The notes under the pieces are model-generated. The model was given only the letters and a program-made list of their open reading frames with translations, did no database searches and had not been told where the DNA came from. Made by a program: the position numbers and the translations under genes. From NCBI RefSeq assembly GCF_003269295.1, contig NZ_QLTT01000009.1, forward strand, positions 267,853 through 331,852: DNA of 64,000 bases. Direction: 5' to 3'. Below, piece by piece: positions 8,465 through 17,702 of this stretch; position 1 is the first letter of the stretch, and every line of letters starts with the position of its first letter. Origin of the DNA: Lentzea atacamensis. Lineage in GTDB: Bacteria > Actinomycetota > Actinomycetes > Mycobacteriales > Pseudonocardiaceae.

Positions 8465-9022
8465 TCAGACTTCGAGAAGCTCGGCTTCCTTGTGCTTCAC
8501 GAGCTCGTCGACCTGCGCGGTGTACTTGTGGGTGAGAGCGTCGAGCTCCTTCTCACCACGCGCGCCGTCGTCCTCGCCGATCTCGCCGTCCTTGACGAGG
8601 CGGTCGATCTCTTCCTTCGCCTTGCGGCGGACACCGCGGACGGAGACGCGCGCGTCCTCGCCCTTCTGCTTGGCGACCTTCACCATCTCCCGCCGGCGCT
8701 CCTCGGAGAGCTGCGGGATGACGACGCGGATGATGTTGCCGTCGTTGCCGGGGTTGACGCCCAGGTCGGAGTCCCGGATGGCCTTCTCGATCGCGTTCAG
8801 CTGGCTAGCGTCGTACGGCTTGACGACCGCCATGCGCGCCTCGGGCACCGAGATGCTCGCCATCTGGTTCAACGGCGTCGGCGCCCCGTAGTAGTCGACG
8901 TGGATGCGGTTGAACATCGAGGGAGTCGCACGACCGGTCCGAACGGAGGCGAGGTTCTCCTTCGCCACCGAGACCGCCTTTTCCATCTTCTCCTCGGCGT
9001 CGAGGAGGGTCTCGTCGATCAC
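8465..9022 (-). CDS. frr: Ribosome recycling factor
   Basis: Splits post-termination ribosomes together with EF-G. The length of 185 residues is exactly the family size. It begins MIDETLLDAEEKMEKAVSVA and carries the conserved ASVRTGRATPSMFNRI and IRVVIPQLSEERRREMVKVA segments of the three-helix bundle. It is preceded by pyrH at a 56-bp gap and followed by cdsA. Confidence 0.97.
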   Translation of the reverse strand: MIDETLLDAEEKMEKAVSVAKENLASVRTGRATPSMFNRIHVDYYGAPTPLNQMASISVPEARMAVVKPYDASQLNAIEKAIRDSDLGVNPGNDGNIIRVVIPQLSEERRREMVKVAKQKGEDARVSVRGVRRKAKEEIDRLVKDGEIGEDDGARGEKELDALTHKYTAQVDELVKHKEAELLEV

Positions 9023-9078
9023 GACTGCTCCTTGCTCTGCGTGTTCTTCTTCCCGGTTCCTGTCAGATCCCAGCAGGT

Positions 9079-9825
9079 CTAGAAGGCCGGGCGGCCACCG
9101 GGGGTGCTGACCAGGGTGCCGATCTTCTCACCACGCACCGCGCGCGCGATGTTCCCCTCGGTGAGGAGGTTGAAGACCAGTATCGGCATGTTGTTGTCCA
9201 TGCAGAGGCTGAAGGCTGTGGCATCGGCGACGTTGAGGCCTCGCTCCAGCACCTCGCGGTGGGTGATGTTGTCGAACATCAACGCGTCGGGGTCGATCTT
9301 GGGGTCGGCCGTGTAGACGCCGTCGACTGCCTTGGCCATGAGGACGATCTCGCAGCCGATCTCCAGGGCGCGCTGGGCGGCGGTCGTGTCCGTGGAGAAG
9401 TACGGGAGGCCCGCACCGCCGCCGAAGATCACGACACGCTTCTTCTCGAGGTGACGCATCGCGCGGCGGGGGATGTACGACTCGGCGACCTGCGTCATCT
9501 GGATGGACGTCTGCACGCGGGTGTCGATGCCGTGCTCGCGCTCGAGGAAGTCCTGCAGCGCCAAGCAGTTCATGACCGTGCCGAGCATGCCCATGTAGTC
9601 GGCACGCGAGCGGTCCATGCCGCGTTGCTGGAGCTCCGACCCGCGGAAGAAGTTGCCACCACCGATCACGACGGCCACCTGCACGCCGGACTTGTGGACG
9701 GCCGCGATCTGCCGGGCGACTGTCTGGACGACGTCGGGATCGACCCCGACACCACCACCGCCGAACATCTCGCCACCGAGCTTGAGCATCACCCGGTTGT
9801 AGCCGTGGCTACCTTCTTCGCTCAC
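9079..9825 (-). CDS. pyrH: UMP kinase
   Basis: Phosphorylates UMP to UDP in pyrimidine nucleotide synthesis; a hexameric amino-acid-kinase-fold enzyme. The 248-residue protein is taken from the GTG at 9823-9825, which has GAGGAGAGG just upstream. A GTG at 9870 would add 15 non-conserved residues. Motifs: RVMLKLGGEMFGGG, AVVIGGGNFFRG, and GGAGLPYFSTDTTAAQRALE for the phosphate-binding loops. It is part of the tsf-pyrH-frr translation/lipid row. Confidence 0.95.
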   Translation of the reverse strand: MSEEGSHGYNRVMLKLGGEMFGGGGVGVDPDVVQTVARQIAAVHKSGVQVAVVIGGGNFFRGSELQQRGMDRSRADYMGMLGTVMNCLALQDFLEREHGIDTRVQTSIQMTQVAESYIPRRAMRHLEKKRVVIFGGGAGLPYFSTDTTAAQRALEIGCEIVLMAKAVDGVYTADPKIDPDALMFDNITHREVLERGLNVADATAFSLCMDNNMPILVFNLLTEGNIARAVRGEKIGTLVSTPGGRPAF

Positions 9826-9874
9826 AGGTCCTCTCCTCGCGCCTTTGGCCTGGGGAACTTCTTTGGACACGCCA

Positions 9875-9908
9875 AGGGCGGGGTCGCTGGTACCTGCAAC
9901 CCCGCCCT
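9875..9908. terminator. Hairpin between tsf and pyrH
   Basis: The arms AGGGCGGGGT and ACCCCGCCCT are perfectly complementary with a 14-base loop. It lies just downstream of the tsf stop on the minus strand and upstream of the pyrH Shine-Dalgarno, so it can end or attenuate the rpsB-tsf transcript. It has no U-tract, as is common in high-GC actinomycetes. Confidence 0.7.
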
Positions 9909-9916
9909 CACGCGAA

Positions 9917-10732
9917 TCAGCTCTGGCCGACCTCGAACCGAGCGAAACGGGTCACCGTCACGCCGGCCTCGTCCAGAAGAGCCTTGACCGTCTTCTTGCT
10001 GTCGGTCACGGAAGCCTGCTCGAGGAGCACGACGTCCTTGAAGAAACCGTTGACGCGACCCTCGACGATCTTGGGCAGCGCGCCTTCCGGCTTGCCCTCC
10101 TCGCGAGCGGTCTCCTCGGCGATGCGGCGCTCGTTCGCGACGAGCTCCTCCGGGACGTCCTCACGGGTGACGTACTTCGGACGCATCGCGGCGATCTGCA
10201 TGGCAGCGCCCTTGGCGACCTCGGCGTTGTCACCGGTGTACTCGACCAGCACGCCGACGGCCGGCGGCAGGTCCGCGGCACGCTTGTGCAGGTAGGTCGA
10301 GACGGTGCCGTCGAAGTCGACGGCCTTGGCCAGCTCGAGCTTCTCGCCGATCTTGGCGGAGAACTCCTGGACCAGCGCGTCGACCGTCTTGCCGTCGACC
10401 TCGACGGCCTTGAGGGCGTCGACGTCGGCGACCTTGTTGGCCTTGGCGATCGCGACGATCTCGTCCGCGAGGGCGATGAAGTCGGCGTTCTTGGCCACGA
10501 AGTCGGTCTCGCAGCGCAGCTCGACCATCGCGCCGTCCTTGACCGCGACGAGGCCGTTGGACGTGGTGCGCTCGGCGCGCTTGCCGACGTCCTTGGCGCC
10601 CTTGATGCGCAGGATCTCGACGGCCTTGTCGAAGTCGCCGTCAGCCTCGTCCAGCGCCTTCTTGCAGTCCATCATGCCGGCGGCGGTCAGCTCGCGGAGC
10701 TTCTTGACGTCCGCGGTGGTGTAGTTCGCCAT
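9917..10732 (-). CDS. tsf: Elongation factor Ts
   Basis: Exchanges GDP for GTP on EF-Tu. The 271-residue protein has the N-terminal UBA-like domain (VKKLRELTAAGMMDCKKALD, of which TAAGMMDCKKAL is the EF-Ts signature) followed by ELRCETDFVAKN and two core subdomains. It follows rpsB in the standard rpsB-tsf pair, with an intervening hairpin. Confidence 0.97.
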   Translation of the reverse strand: MANYTTADVKKLRELTAAGMMDCKKALDEADGDFDKAVEILRIKGAKDVGKRAERTTSNGLVAVKDGAMVELRCETDFVAKNADFIALADEIVAIAKANKVADVDALKAVEVDGKTVDALVQEFSAKIGEKLELAKAVDFDGTVSTYLHKRAADLPPAVGVLVEYTGDNAEVAKGAAMQIAAMRPKYVTREDVPEELVANERRIAEETAREEGKPEGALPKIVEGRVNGFFKDVVLLEQASVTDSKKTVKALLDEAGVTVTRFARFEVGQS

Positions 10733-10763
10733 CGTTTTCCTTCTGCGATGTACGCGCTTGAGT

Positions 10764-10796
10764 CACGAGGTGCCCGCTGGTCGCGGGCACCTCGTG
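10764..10796. terminator. Hairpin between rpsB and tsf
   Basis: A perfect 14-bp stem (CACGAGGTGCCCGC and its complement) with a 5-base loop lies between the rpsB stop and the tsf start. It probably acts as an attenuator that sets the ratio of S2 to EF-Ts message, as intercistronic hairpins in this operon commonly do. Confidence 0.75.
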
Positions 10797-10803
10797 GGGG
10801 AGA

Positions 10804-11625
<822 letters not shown>

Positions 11626-11995
11626 GGCCGGTTCGCACCTCATCTGTCGGACGCGTTCGGTCTCGCCTCACGCGTCGTGGTGGTTGACGCCCCGAGCCGG
11701 GTGGCTCGGTGCCCTGGTGCCGATGCCGGCGCCCGCACCCGCGGAGGACTTCTCCACCGTCAGGACCGTCGGACGTCGTGACTCGACCCGGCTGGGATCA
11801 GCTGGTCGGATCTGCGTTGGCACGCGAAGTCGTCCCGCGCACAGACGGGACGCGCCCAAAAGTCTACTCCCCACCCCCGACAAACTTCGAATCGCCCCCA
11901 TCCTGCAGCGGGCAGTTGTCCACAACCGGCGAGTTGTCCACAGTTCCCAGCTAGCCGGTGGTCCCCCAGACCCCCTTTAGCCGACCGTATGACCC
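11626..11995. promoter_or_regulatory. rpsB leader and divergent promoter region
   Basis: These 370 bases lie between rpsB and the divergent M23 peptidase gene. A short perfect hairpin (CCGAGCC, loop GGGT, GGCTCGG) lies at 11692-11709 within the expected rpsB leader. A pair of DnaA-box-like sequences at 11916-11942 is listed separately. No other gene is visible. Confidence 0.5.
11916..11942 (+). promoter_or_regulatory. Pair of DnaA boxes, 18 bp apart (copy 1 of a dispersed element)
   Basis: Two exact TTGTCCACA nonamers, the actinobacterial DnaA-box form, start at 11916 and 11934 on the same strand. Nearly the same 33-bp element occurs in inverse orientation at 22104-22137, with the same 18-base spacing and a nearly identical spacer (CCGGCGAG here, CCGCCGAG there). 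A role in titrating or timing DnaA, or in regulating the flanking genes, is inference. Confidence 0.6.
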
Positions 11996-12463
11996 ATGCC
12001 CCTTCTCTCCACCGCCCTGGTGCTGACGACCCTGCTGGCCCCGTCCTCCTTCTCCTGGCCCCTGCCGCCACCGCACCCGGTGGTACGCGCTTTCCAGGCT
12101 CCGGCCTCGCCGTTCGGCCCCGGCCACCGCGGCGTGGACCTCGCGGCCCCGGCAGGCACAGCAGTCCTGGCCGCCGGAGACGGAGTGGTGGTCTACGCCG
12201 GAGCCGTGGCAGCTCGCACGCTGGTCTCCGTGCAGCACCGCAACGGCCTGCGGACGACCTACGAACCGGTGGCGCCGACCGTGGCAGCCGGCCGACAGGT
12301 GCGGCGCGGAGAAGTGATCGGCCACCTCCAGGAGGGCCACTGCCCTTCGCCCTGCCTGCACTGGGGCGTCCGGCGAGGTGACGAGTACCTGGACCCGCTG
12401 CGCCTGGTCGTGCAGGGCCGCGTCCGCCTGCTCCCGCTGAACGCGCCGCCGCGAGGCGGCTAG
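11996..12463 (+). CDS. Secreted M23-family (LytM) peptidase domain protein
   Basis: The 155-residue protein has a signal peptide (LLSTALVLTTLLAPSSFS) and then a single compact LytM domain. The first metal motif is present (GPGHRGVDLAAPAGTAVLAA, HxxxD). The second motif reads PCLHWGVRRGDEYLDPL, so the first His of the canonical HxH is replaced by Cys while the second His remains. This CLHWG form recurs in small actinobacterial M23 proteins, so it may be catalytic with a changed metal site or act only in peptidoglycan binding or amidase activation. It is divergent from rpsB. Confidence 0.8.
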   Translation: MPLLSTALVLTTLLAPSSFSWPLPPPHPVVRAFQAPASPFGPGHRGVDLAAPAGTAVLAAGDGVVVYAGAVAARTLVSVQHRNGLRTTYEPVAPTVAAGRQVRRGEVIGHLQEGHCPSPCLHWGVRRGDEYLDPLRLVVQGRVRLLPLNAPPRGG

Positions 12464-12479
12464 CAGCCGAACTCCGCCG

Positions 12480-12850
12480 CGCGGGCGAGCTGTCCCGCCC
12501 GCAGCGGCCCGGCAGGGCACTCCCCGCCGCTCCCCCGGCGGCCGGCAGCGGCGCGTCCCCGTTGCGCGCCGCAGGTGCCCTGCAGATGCCGGGAGGCGGA
12601 CGCGCCCACTCCCTCCGCTCCGCCTCCCGGCCCGCCCGTCCACGGGCACGCGTCGAGCTGCCCTCGCCGTCCGTGCACGCGGCAAGCGGACCGTCCCGTC
12701 CGACAGGGGCCCGAAGGGCACTTCCCGCGCTTGCCCAGCGGCGCGTCTCCGTGGGACGTGGCACGTGCCTGCACGTGTCGGAGGCCAGCCGCGCGTCGGC
12801 ACTCCGGCACACCTCCGGGCCCGCTGGTCCACGGGTACGCGGCGTGCTTG
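12480..12850. repeat. Imperfect tandem duplication of about 190-200 bp
   Basis: Within the 582-bp gene-free stretch 12464-13045, one segment appears twice. Landmarks AGCGGCGCGTC at 12547 and 12737, CACGGG at 12641 and 12830, and AGGGCAC at 12514 and 12715 keep offsets of 189-201 bases. The copies have diverged strongly with small indels. No reading frame has a convincing start or Shine-Dalgarno, so it is treated as non-coding and possibly a decayed duplicated gene. The remaining 12851-13045 shows nothing recognisable. Confidence 0.55.
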
Positions 12851-13045
12851 GAGCAGCTCCAGGACCCACCCGTTCGAGTGAATTAGCCCTGGCAACGGGC
12901 GGAAAGAGGTTTGAGGCGATGTTCGTGAGGCTCGTACGGCCCCTCGACGCACCCGCGCGGAGCGATCCGGACGTGCGGCGGCGTGCTGGTACGGCAGTCC
13001 GGCAGCCCGGCTACGGCCGGGTTGCGGGCGGGGAAGGAGGTGCGA

Positions 13046-14041
13046 TCAGGTCTCGGACTGCTCGTTGAGCTTGGTCCGCAGGCGCAGGACCGCACGGGTG
13101 TGCAGCTGGCAGACCCTGGACTCGGTGACGCCGAGGACCTTGCCGATCTCGGCGAGGGTCAGATTCTCGAAGTAGTAGAGGGTCACGACCACGCGGTCGC
13201 GTTCGGCGAGCTGGGCGATGGCGTCGGCCAGCTGACGGCGGCTGTCCTGGTCGACGAGGCTCGCCACCGGGTCTTCCGCGGCGTCGTCCGGCAGTGACTC
13301 GGCCAGGGAAGAGCCGCCCTTGTTCGGGGCGATCAGCTCGTCCAGGGCGACGACGCTGGTGAGCTGGAGCTGGCCGTACAGCTCGCGCAGCTCGGCCAGG
13401 CCGATCTTGAGCTCTGCGGCGAGCTCGCGGTCGGTGGGCGTGCGCTGCAGCTTGGCGCCGAGGCGTTCCAGGGCTCGTTCGACGTCGCGGGCGCGGCTGC
13501 GGACCGAGCGCGGCACCCAGTCCTGGGAGCGGAGGTCGTCGAGGATCGCGCCGCGGATGCGCTGCATGGCGTAGGTCTCGAACTTGAGGCCGCGTTCCGG
13601 CTCGAACTTCTCGATCGCGTCGACCAGGCCGAAGATGCCGGACTGGATCAGGTCGGCCACGTCCACGTGGGCCGGCAGGCCCGTGCCGACACGACCGGCG
13701 ACGTACTTGACCAGCGGTGCGTAGTGCAGCACCAGACGATCGCGCTGACACTGCTCACGGGACTCGCCGTAGCTGCGCCACAGCGCGACGATGCCGGCCT
13801 CGACGTCGTCACCGGACCTGACGTCCGCGCGCGTCACCGCAGTCGGGACGGCAGCGGGCGTGCCGTTGACATGCGTCTCGGCACCGGGCTCGGAGGTCGC
13901 CTCGGTGCGCGGCGCGCCGTTCTGACGGTGCCCGTTGCTCGCCTGCTTCGAAGCTGGTGCGGGCAGGACGGGTTCAGGGGGCACGGTCGCCGTACGCGAT
14001 CCTCCCCCTGCGGCGTCAGGAACGGGGGTGGGTTCGGTCAT
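13046..14041 (-). CDS. whiG: RNA polymerase sigma factor of the WhiG/FliA family
   Basis: Directs transcription of early sporulation genes in filamentous actinomycetes (FliA homologues run flagellar genes elsewhere). The 331-residue protein has a non-conserved N-terminus of about 80 residues rich in Pro, Thr and Glu, longer than in Streptomyces WhiG. Region 2 follows (DVADLIQSGIFGLVDAIEKF, KFETYAMQRIRGAILDDLRS), then region 3 and region 4 (LAEIGKVLGVTESRVCQLHT). Its ATG lies 26 bases inside the end of xerC, so the two are coupled, and no anti-sigma gene is adjacent. Confidence 0.92.
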   Translation of the reverse strand: MTEPTPVPDAAGGGSRTATVPPEPVLPAPASKQASNGHRQNGAPRTEATSEPGAETHVNGTPAAVPTAVTRADVRSGDDVEAGIVALWRSYGESREQCQRDRLVLHYAPLVKYVAGRVGTGLPAHVDVADLIQSGIFGLVDAIEKFEPERGLKFETYAMQRIRGAILDDLRSQDWVPRSVRSRARDVERALERLGAKLQRTPTDRELAAELKIGLAELRELYGQLQLTSVVALDELIAPNKGGSSLAESLPDDAAEDPVASLVDQDSRRQLADAIAQLAERDRVVVTLYYFENLTLAEIGKVLGVTESRVCQLHTRAVLRLRTKLNEQSET

Positions 14042-14993
14042 GGATCGCCTTCAGCCGTTCGACAGTGACGTGTGTGTAAAGCTGAGTCGTTGCGAGCGTA
14101 GCGTGACCAAGCAGTTCTTGGACGGTGCGCAGGTCCGCTCCTCCTTCCAGCAAATGGGTCGCAGCGGAGTGGCGCAACCCGTGCGGCCCGATGTCCGGCG
14201 AATCCGGTACCACGGCGACCACCTCGTGCACCAGAGTGCGAACGGCGCGCTGGTTCAGCCGGCCACCGCGGGCACCGAGGAACAGGGCCGGTGGCGAATC
14301 CGGTGCTACCAGGGCGTTTCGCCCTTCGTCCACCCACCGCCGCAGCGCTCGCTCCGCCGGCACGCCGAACGGCGTGCTGCGCTCGCGTCCACCTTTGCCC
14401 AGAACTCGAATCACCCTTAGGGAGTAGTCCACGTCGTCGAGATCAAGACCACAGAGTTCGGCCACGCGGATACCTGTGGCGTACAGCAACTCCACCACGG
14501 CCTGATCACGCAGTGCAACCGGCTCGCCTTCGGAAGCGCCAGAGGATACGGCGGCCATCGCGTCCTTCGCCTGGTCCGCGCGCAACACGGACGGCAACGT
14601 CCGGTGCGGTCGCGGCGCGGCGAGGCGCGGCCCCGGATCCGCGGCCAAATGCCCAGCACGATGCGCCCACGCGGTGAACGTGCGCGCGGCAGCAGCACGT
14701 CGGGCGAGCGTCGTGCGGCTGGCCCCTGCCGTGCGCTGCGCGGCGAGCCATGACCGCAAATTCGCCAGGTCAACGCGCCCGAGGTCGGCGTTTTCCGGGC
14801 TATTCCCCGCGACATGGCCCAGCAGCGCCACCGCATCACCGATGTACGCGCGCACGGTGTGCGGCGACAGATCGCGCTCCAAAGTCAAGTGCCGTTCGTA
14901 CTGCCGCAACACGTCTGCAACGGACGCCGGCAGTTTTTCGCGCAGGCGAACGAGATCGACACGGCGTGTCCGACCATGCGGCGGCGGGGACAT
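14016..14993 (-). CDS. xerC: Tyrosine recombinase XerC
   Basis: Resolves chromosome dimers at dif during replication termination. The 325-residue protein has an N-terminal core-binding SAM-like domain (YERHLTLERDLSPHTVRAYI) and a catalytic domain. The full active-site set is visible: Arg in YATGIRVAELCG, Lys in VLGKGGRERSTP, HGLRH, LGHATLATTQ and the nucleophile in QLYTH. The length is normal for XerC/XerD. It sits upstream of whiG and near dprA and comM, the conserved actinobacterial neighbourhood, so it is the housekeeping enzyme and not a phage integrase. Confidence 0.93.
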   Translation of the reverse strand: MSPPPHGRTRRVDLVRLREKLPASVADVLRQYERHLTLERDLSPHTVRAYIGDAVALLGHVAGNSPENADLGRVDLANLRSWLAAQRTAGASRTTLARRAAAARTFTAWAHRAGHLAADPGPRLAAPRPHRTLPSVLRADQAKDAMAAVSSGASEGEPVALRDQAVVELLYATGIRVAELCGLDLDDVDYSLRVIRVLGKGGRERSTPFGVPAERALRRWVDEGRNALVAPDSPPALFLGARGGRLNQRAVRTLVHEVVAVVPDSPDIGPHGLRHSAATHLLEGGADLRTVQELLGHATLATTQLYTHVTVERLKAIHDRTHPRS

Positions 14994-15054
14994 AGGCCAA
15001 GACGCTGCGCCAGTCGGGGCGTTTGGTCAAGTATCGCCACACCCTCGCGCCATT

Positions 15055-15068
15055 TGAGAGCGCTCTCA
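15055..15068. promoter_or_regulatory. 14-bp palindrome of LacI-family operator type
   Basis: TGAGAGCGCTCTCA is a perfect palindrome that differs by one base per half-site from the CebR-type box TGGGAGCGCTCCCA of actinomycete LacI-family repressors. It lies between xerC (leftward) and the gene at 15151 (rightward). No sugar-utilisation gene or LacI gene is near, so its function is uncertain. Confidence 0.4.
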
Positions 15069-15150
15069 TGATCGCGAGCACGATAACGTTTCAACTCCCT
15101 GTGACGACCAGGGACTTGGCGGCACGCACAGATCACCTTTCGGAGTAGCG

Positions 15151-15675
15151 ATGGTAGCCAGCACCACCGTCCGGACAGCCGATGAACTAGCCCGTCGAGT
15201 AGTGCGCAAGATCGCTCCCGAGGAGCTGCCCTCGTTCGACCTGGTCGCTGCCCCGTACCTGGAGAACCCCAGGCAGGCCGAACGCAGGCTGCGACAGGCC
15301 CACGACGACCCGCTGGGCTTCGGCCTGGGCGACATCGTGGCCATGGCGACGCCCGTGATCGCGCTCGTCTCCGGCAGCGTGATCACCGCGGTCTCCGACA
15401 GCGTCGGCCGGGCAGTGCGCGACGGCACCGCCAACGCCGTGCGCAAGGCGTGGCGCAAGGTCCGCGGCAAGCCCGAACAGCCGCTGGAACTGCCGTCCAC
15501 CCCGCTCACCGCCGCCCAGCTGGCCGAGGTGCGCCAGATCGCCCTGCAGCGCGCCCTCTCGCTCGGCATGAAGCAGCAGAAGGCCGAAGCCCTGGCCGAC
15601 GCCGTCGTCGCCGCCCTCGTGCTGCGCGAAAACGACCAGGACACAGGCCGCGAGCCGGGTGAAGCCACCAGATGA
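15151..15675 (+). CDS. Hypothetical protein coupled to the M48 protease gene
   Basis: The 174-residue protein is taken from an ATG with CGGAG upstream. It is largely helical. A hydrophobic stretch (GDIVAMATPVIALVSGSVIT) near residues 65-84 could be one membrane segment, and the C-terminal helix is charged (RALSLGMKQQKAEALADAVV). Its stop overlaps the start of the M48 gene by four bases (ATGA), so the two are co-translated. It may be a partner or cytoplasmic adaptor of the protease. No family is recognised. Confidence 0.75.
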   Translation: MVASTTVRTADELARRVVRKIAPEELPSFDLVAAPYLENPRQAERRLRQAHDDPLGFGLGDIVAMATPVIALVSGSVITAVSDSVGRAVRDGTANAVRKAWRKVRGKPEQPLELPSTPLTAAQLAEVRQIALQRALSLGMKQQKAEALADAVVAALVLRENDQDTGREPGEATR

Positions 15676-17702
15676 CGGAACCGAAGCCGCAGGTCAGCCC
15701 CAGGGCCTTACCGTCCGAAATGATCCTTCTGCTTCTCCTCCTCGCAGTGACGGTGCTGCTGAACGTCCTCTTCATCGCGAACTGGCTGTCCGGTCTCGAA
15801 CGCGGCGGCGCAGGCACCTTCCTGCAGAAACTGCAGATGCTCCTGACGCCGGGCCTCGCGGTCTACGGCATCTACGCGGCGATCCGCATCCGCCGCTCCA
15901 CACGGCTCAGCGAGACCGGCCTCCGCGAGGCCGACAAGGCCGTCACAGACCTCGTGCTGGAGGTCAACCCGCCTCGCCGCGTGGACGTCCGCCTCGGCAA
16001 GCGCCTGGGCGGCCGCGCCTACGTAACGGGCCCGCCGCGCAAGCCGATCATCGTGCTCGGCCCGGAACTCCTGGCGCTGCACGCGATGCCCGGCCAACGC
16101 AAAGCCGTGTTCGACGCCGTGGTGCGGCACGAGCTCGCCCACGTGCACGCAGGCGACCTCTGGTGGTACCAACTGGCCACCGTGCTGCGGATGGCCAACC
16201 TCTCCACGGGTTTCTTCGCCCTGCTGGTGCTGTGGCTGGACGTCCTGCTCGACCGCGGCGACATCACCTCCTTCCTCGTGAGCACGCTGCGCCTGGCAGC
16301 GCTGACCCTGCTGACCGAGCTGATCGCCCGCGCCTTCCTGCGCGCCCGCGAGCACGCCGCCGACCAGCACGCGGCGGAGTTCGGCGTGGAAGGCCTCCTG
16401 GCGGCCGTCCAGGCACACCAGACCGAGCAGACGCGCTCGGTCGTCCGCAGCTGGCTGCGCCGCCACCCCGGTGCCGACGAACGATCTCAGGCCCTGACGA
16501 ACCCGATGCGCCTGCTGGCCTCACCGATCGGCCAGGTCCTCCTGGGCGGCGCAGCAGCAGGCGCCGCCTTCGTGACGTTGCAGGATCTCCTTCTCAGCGG
16601 CAGCACCGACGACAGAGCGACCCCGGTCATCACCGGCGTGGTGATCGGCATCCCGCTGACCCTGTTCGCCGCCTTCTACCTGTGGCGCGCTTCCTGGCAA
16701 GAAGACCGCAACCGCTTGCGCCCGCTCCTGACGGCAGCGGCACTGCTCGCCGGCCTGGTGATCGGCAGCCACCTCCCGCTCTACACCCGGATCTTCGACC
16801 AGGCTCCGATCGGCATTCCGATCGCGCCGTCCGTGCTTCTGGCGTTCGCGCTGGGAACCTCCGGCCTGTGCTGGTGGCTCGACGCACTGAGCACGTCATG
16901 GCGCAAGTCCGACCCGAGCGCCTCCCGGATGCCGGTCTTCCTCAGGTTCGCGGTCCCGTCGGCCTGCCTGGCCGGCGGCTGGTTGTTCGCCGTCCTGTGG
17001 ACGTGGTCGGCCCGGCTGCGCGGCGTCCACCTCGCCTGCCCGCTGGAGGAAGCCAAATCAACTCCGATCTGCCAGTCGTCCACACCCCAGTCCGACATCG
17101 CCCTCAAAGTGGCCGCGGACTTCGGCTTCACGTTCTGGTCGATCCTCACCCTCCTCGTCATCGCGGCGACACTCGTCGTCCCGCATCACCTCCGCACCCG
17201 AACGCTCCGGCCGGCAGCGTTCGCTTTGGCAGCAGTGCTGGTCGTGCTGGCGGCGTTGTGGACGACGCGCTCCACCGCACCGCTCAACCGGGCACGAGCC
17301 GAGTTCCGGCCGGTGCTGGAAACAGCGACCGCGGATGCGAGCGACTGCACAAAACCATTGACGGACAACACGCTTCCGCTGGTGAGGTGCTCCGCTGACG
17401 GGAGCGAAAGGCTGACTCTGGGGCCGGCAGCGATGTCCACAGTGGACATTGCCGACGCCGAGGCCGAGCAAACCACGACGGGCTACGCCATCCGCCTGGA
17501 GTTCACCGCCGAGGGCAGGCAACGCTGGACAGACCTGACGCGGACGAACGTCGGCAAGCGCCTCGCGTTCCTCGTCGACGGCGAACTGCTCTCCGCCCCC
17601 GAGATCCGACAGCCGCTGACGGGCGGCACGGCCCAGTTGCCGGGCCCGTTCACGAGCCTCGACCAGGCCAGGAAGGTCGCGGACGCCATTCAGGGCAACT
17701 GA
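15672..17702 (+). CDS. M48-type membrane metalloprotease fused to a SecD-P1-head-like domain
   Basis: The protein has 676 residues. A transmembrane helix near residues 16-36 is followed by a short loop and another helix, then the zinc site VVRHELAHVHAGDLWWYQ (HExxH) with the downstream glutamate in RAREHAADQHAAEFG. This is the HtpX/BlaR1-like M48 layout. Five or more further helices follow. The last 110 residues are extracytoplasmic and match the head of the SecD P1 domain: IRLEFTAEGRQRWTDLTRTN, GKRLAFLVDGELLSAPEIRQ, then PLTGGTAQLPGPFTS. That module normally sits in the SecDF translocase; here it caps a protease. A membrane quality-control or signalling role is inference. Confidence 0.85.
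   Translation: MTEPKPQVSPRALPSEMILLLLLLAVTVLLNVLFIANWLSGLERGGAGTFLQKLQMLLTPGLAVYGIYAAIRIRRSTRLSETGLREADKAVTDLVLEVNPPRRVDVRLGKRLGGRAYVTGPPRKPIIVLGPELLALHAMPGQRKAVFDAVVRHELAHVHAGDLWWYQLATVLRMANLSTGFFALLVLWLDVLLDRGDITSFLVSTLRLAALTLLTELIARAFLRAREHAADQHAAEFGVEGLLAAVQAHQTEQTRSVVRSWLRRHPGADERSQALTNPMRLLASPIGQVLLGGAAAGAAFVTLQDLLLSGSTDDRATPVITGVVIGIPLTLFAAFYLWRASWQEDRNRLRPLLTAAALLAGLVIGSHLPLYTRIFDQAPIGIPIAPSVLLAFALGTSGLCWWLDALSTSWRKSDPSASRMPVFLRFAVPSACLAGGWLFAVLWTWSARLRGVHLACPLEEAKSTPICQSSTPQSDIALKVAADFGFTFWSILTLLVIAATLVVPHHLRTRTLRPAAFALAAVLVVLAALWTTRSTAPLNRARAEFRPVLETATADASDCTKPLTDNTLPLVRCSADGSERLTLGPAAMSTVDIADAEAEQTTTGYAIRLEFTAEGRQRWTDLTRTNVGKRLAFLVDGELLSAPEIRQPLTGGTAQLPGPFTSLDQARKVADAIQGN

Noticed and set aside
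14016..14993. Phage integrase with an attachment site
   Set aside because: Size, motifs and neighbours (whiG, dprA, comM) are those of the housekeeping XerC; no tRNA or att repeats adjoin.
15659..17398. A 579-residue plus-strand frame inside the M48 gene
   Set aside because: It is rich in Arg, Pro and Ala with no motif; the real M48 protein in another frame has HExxH, helices and a SecD-like end.
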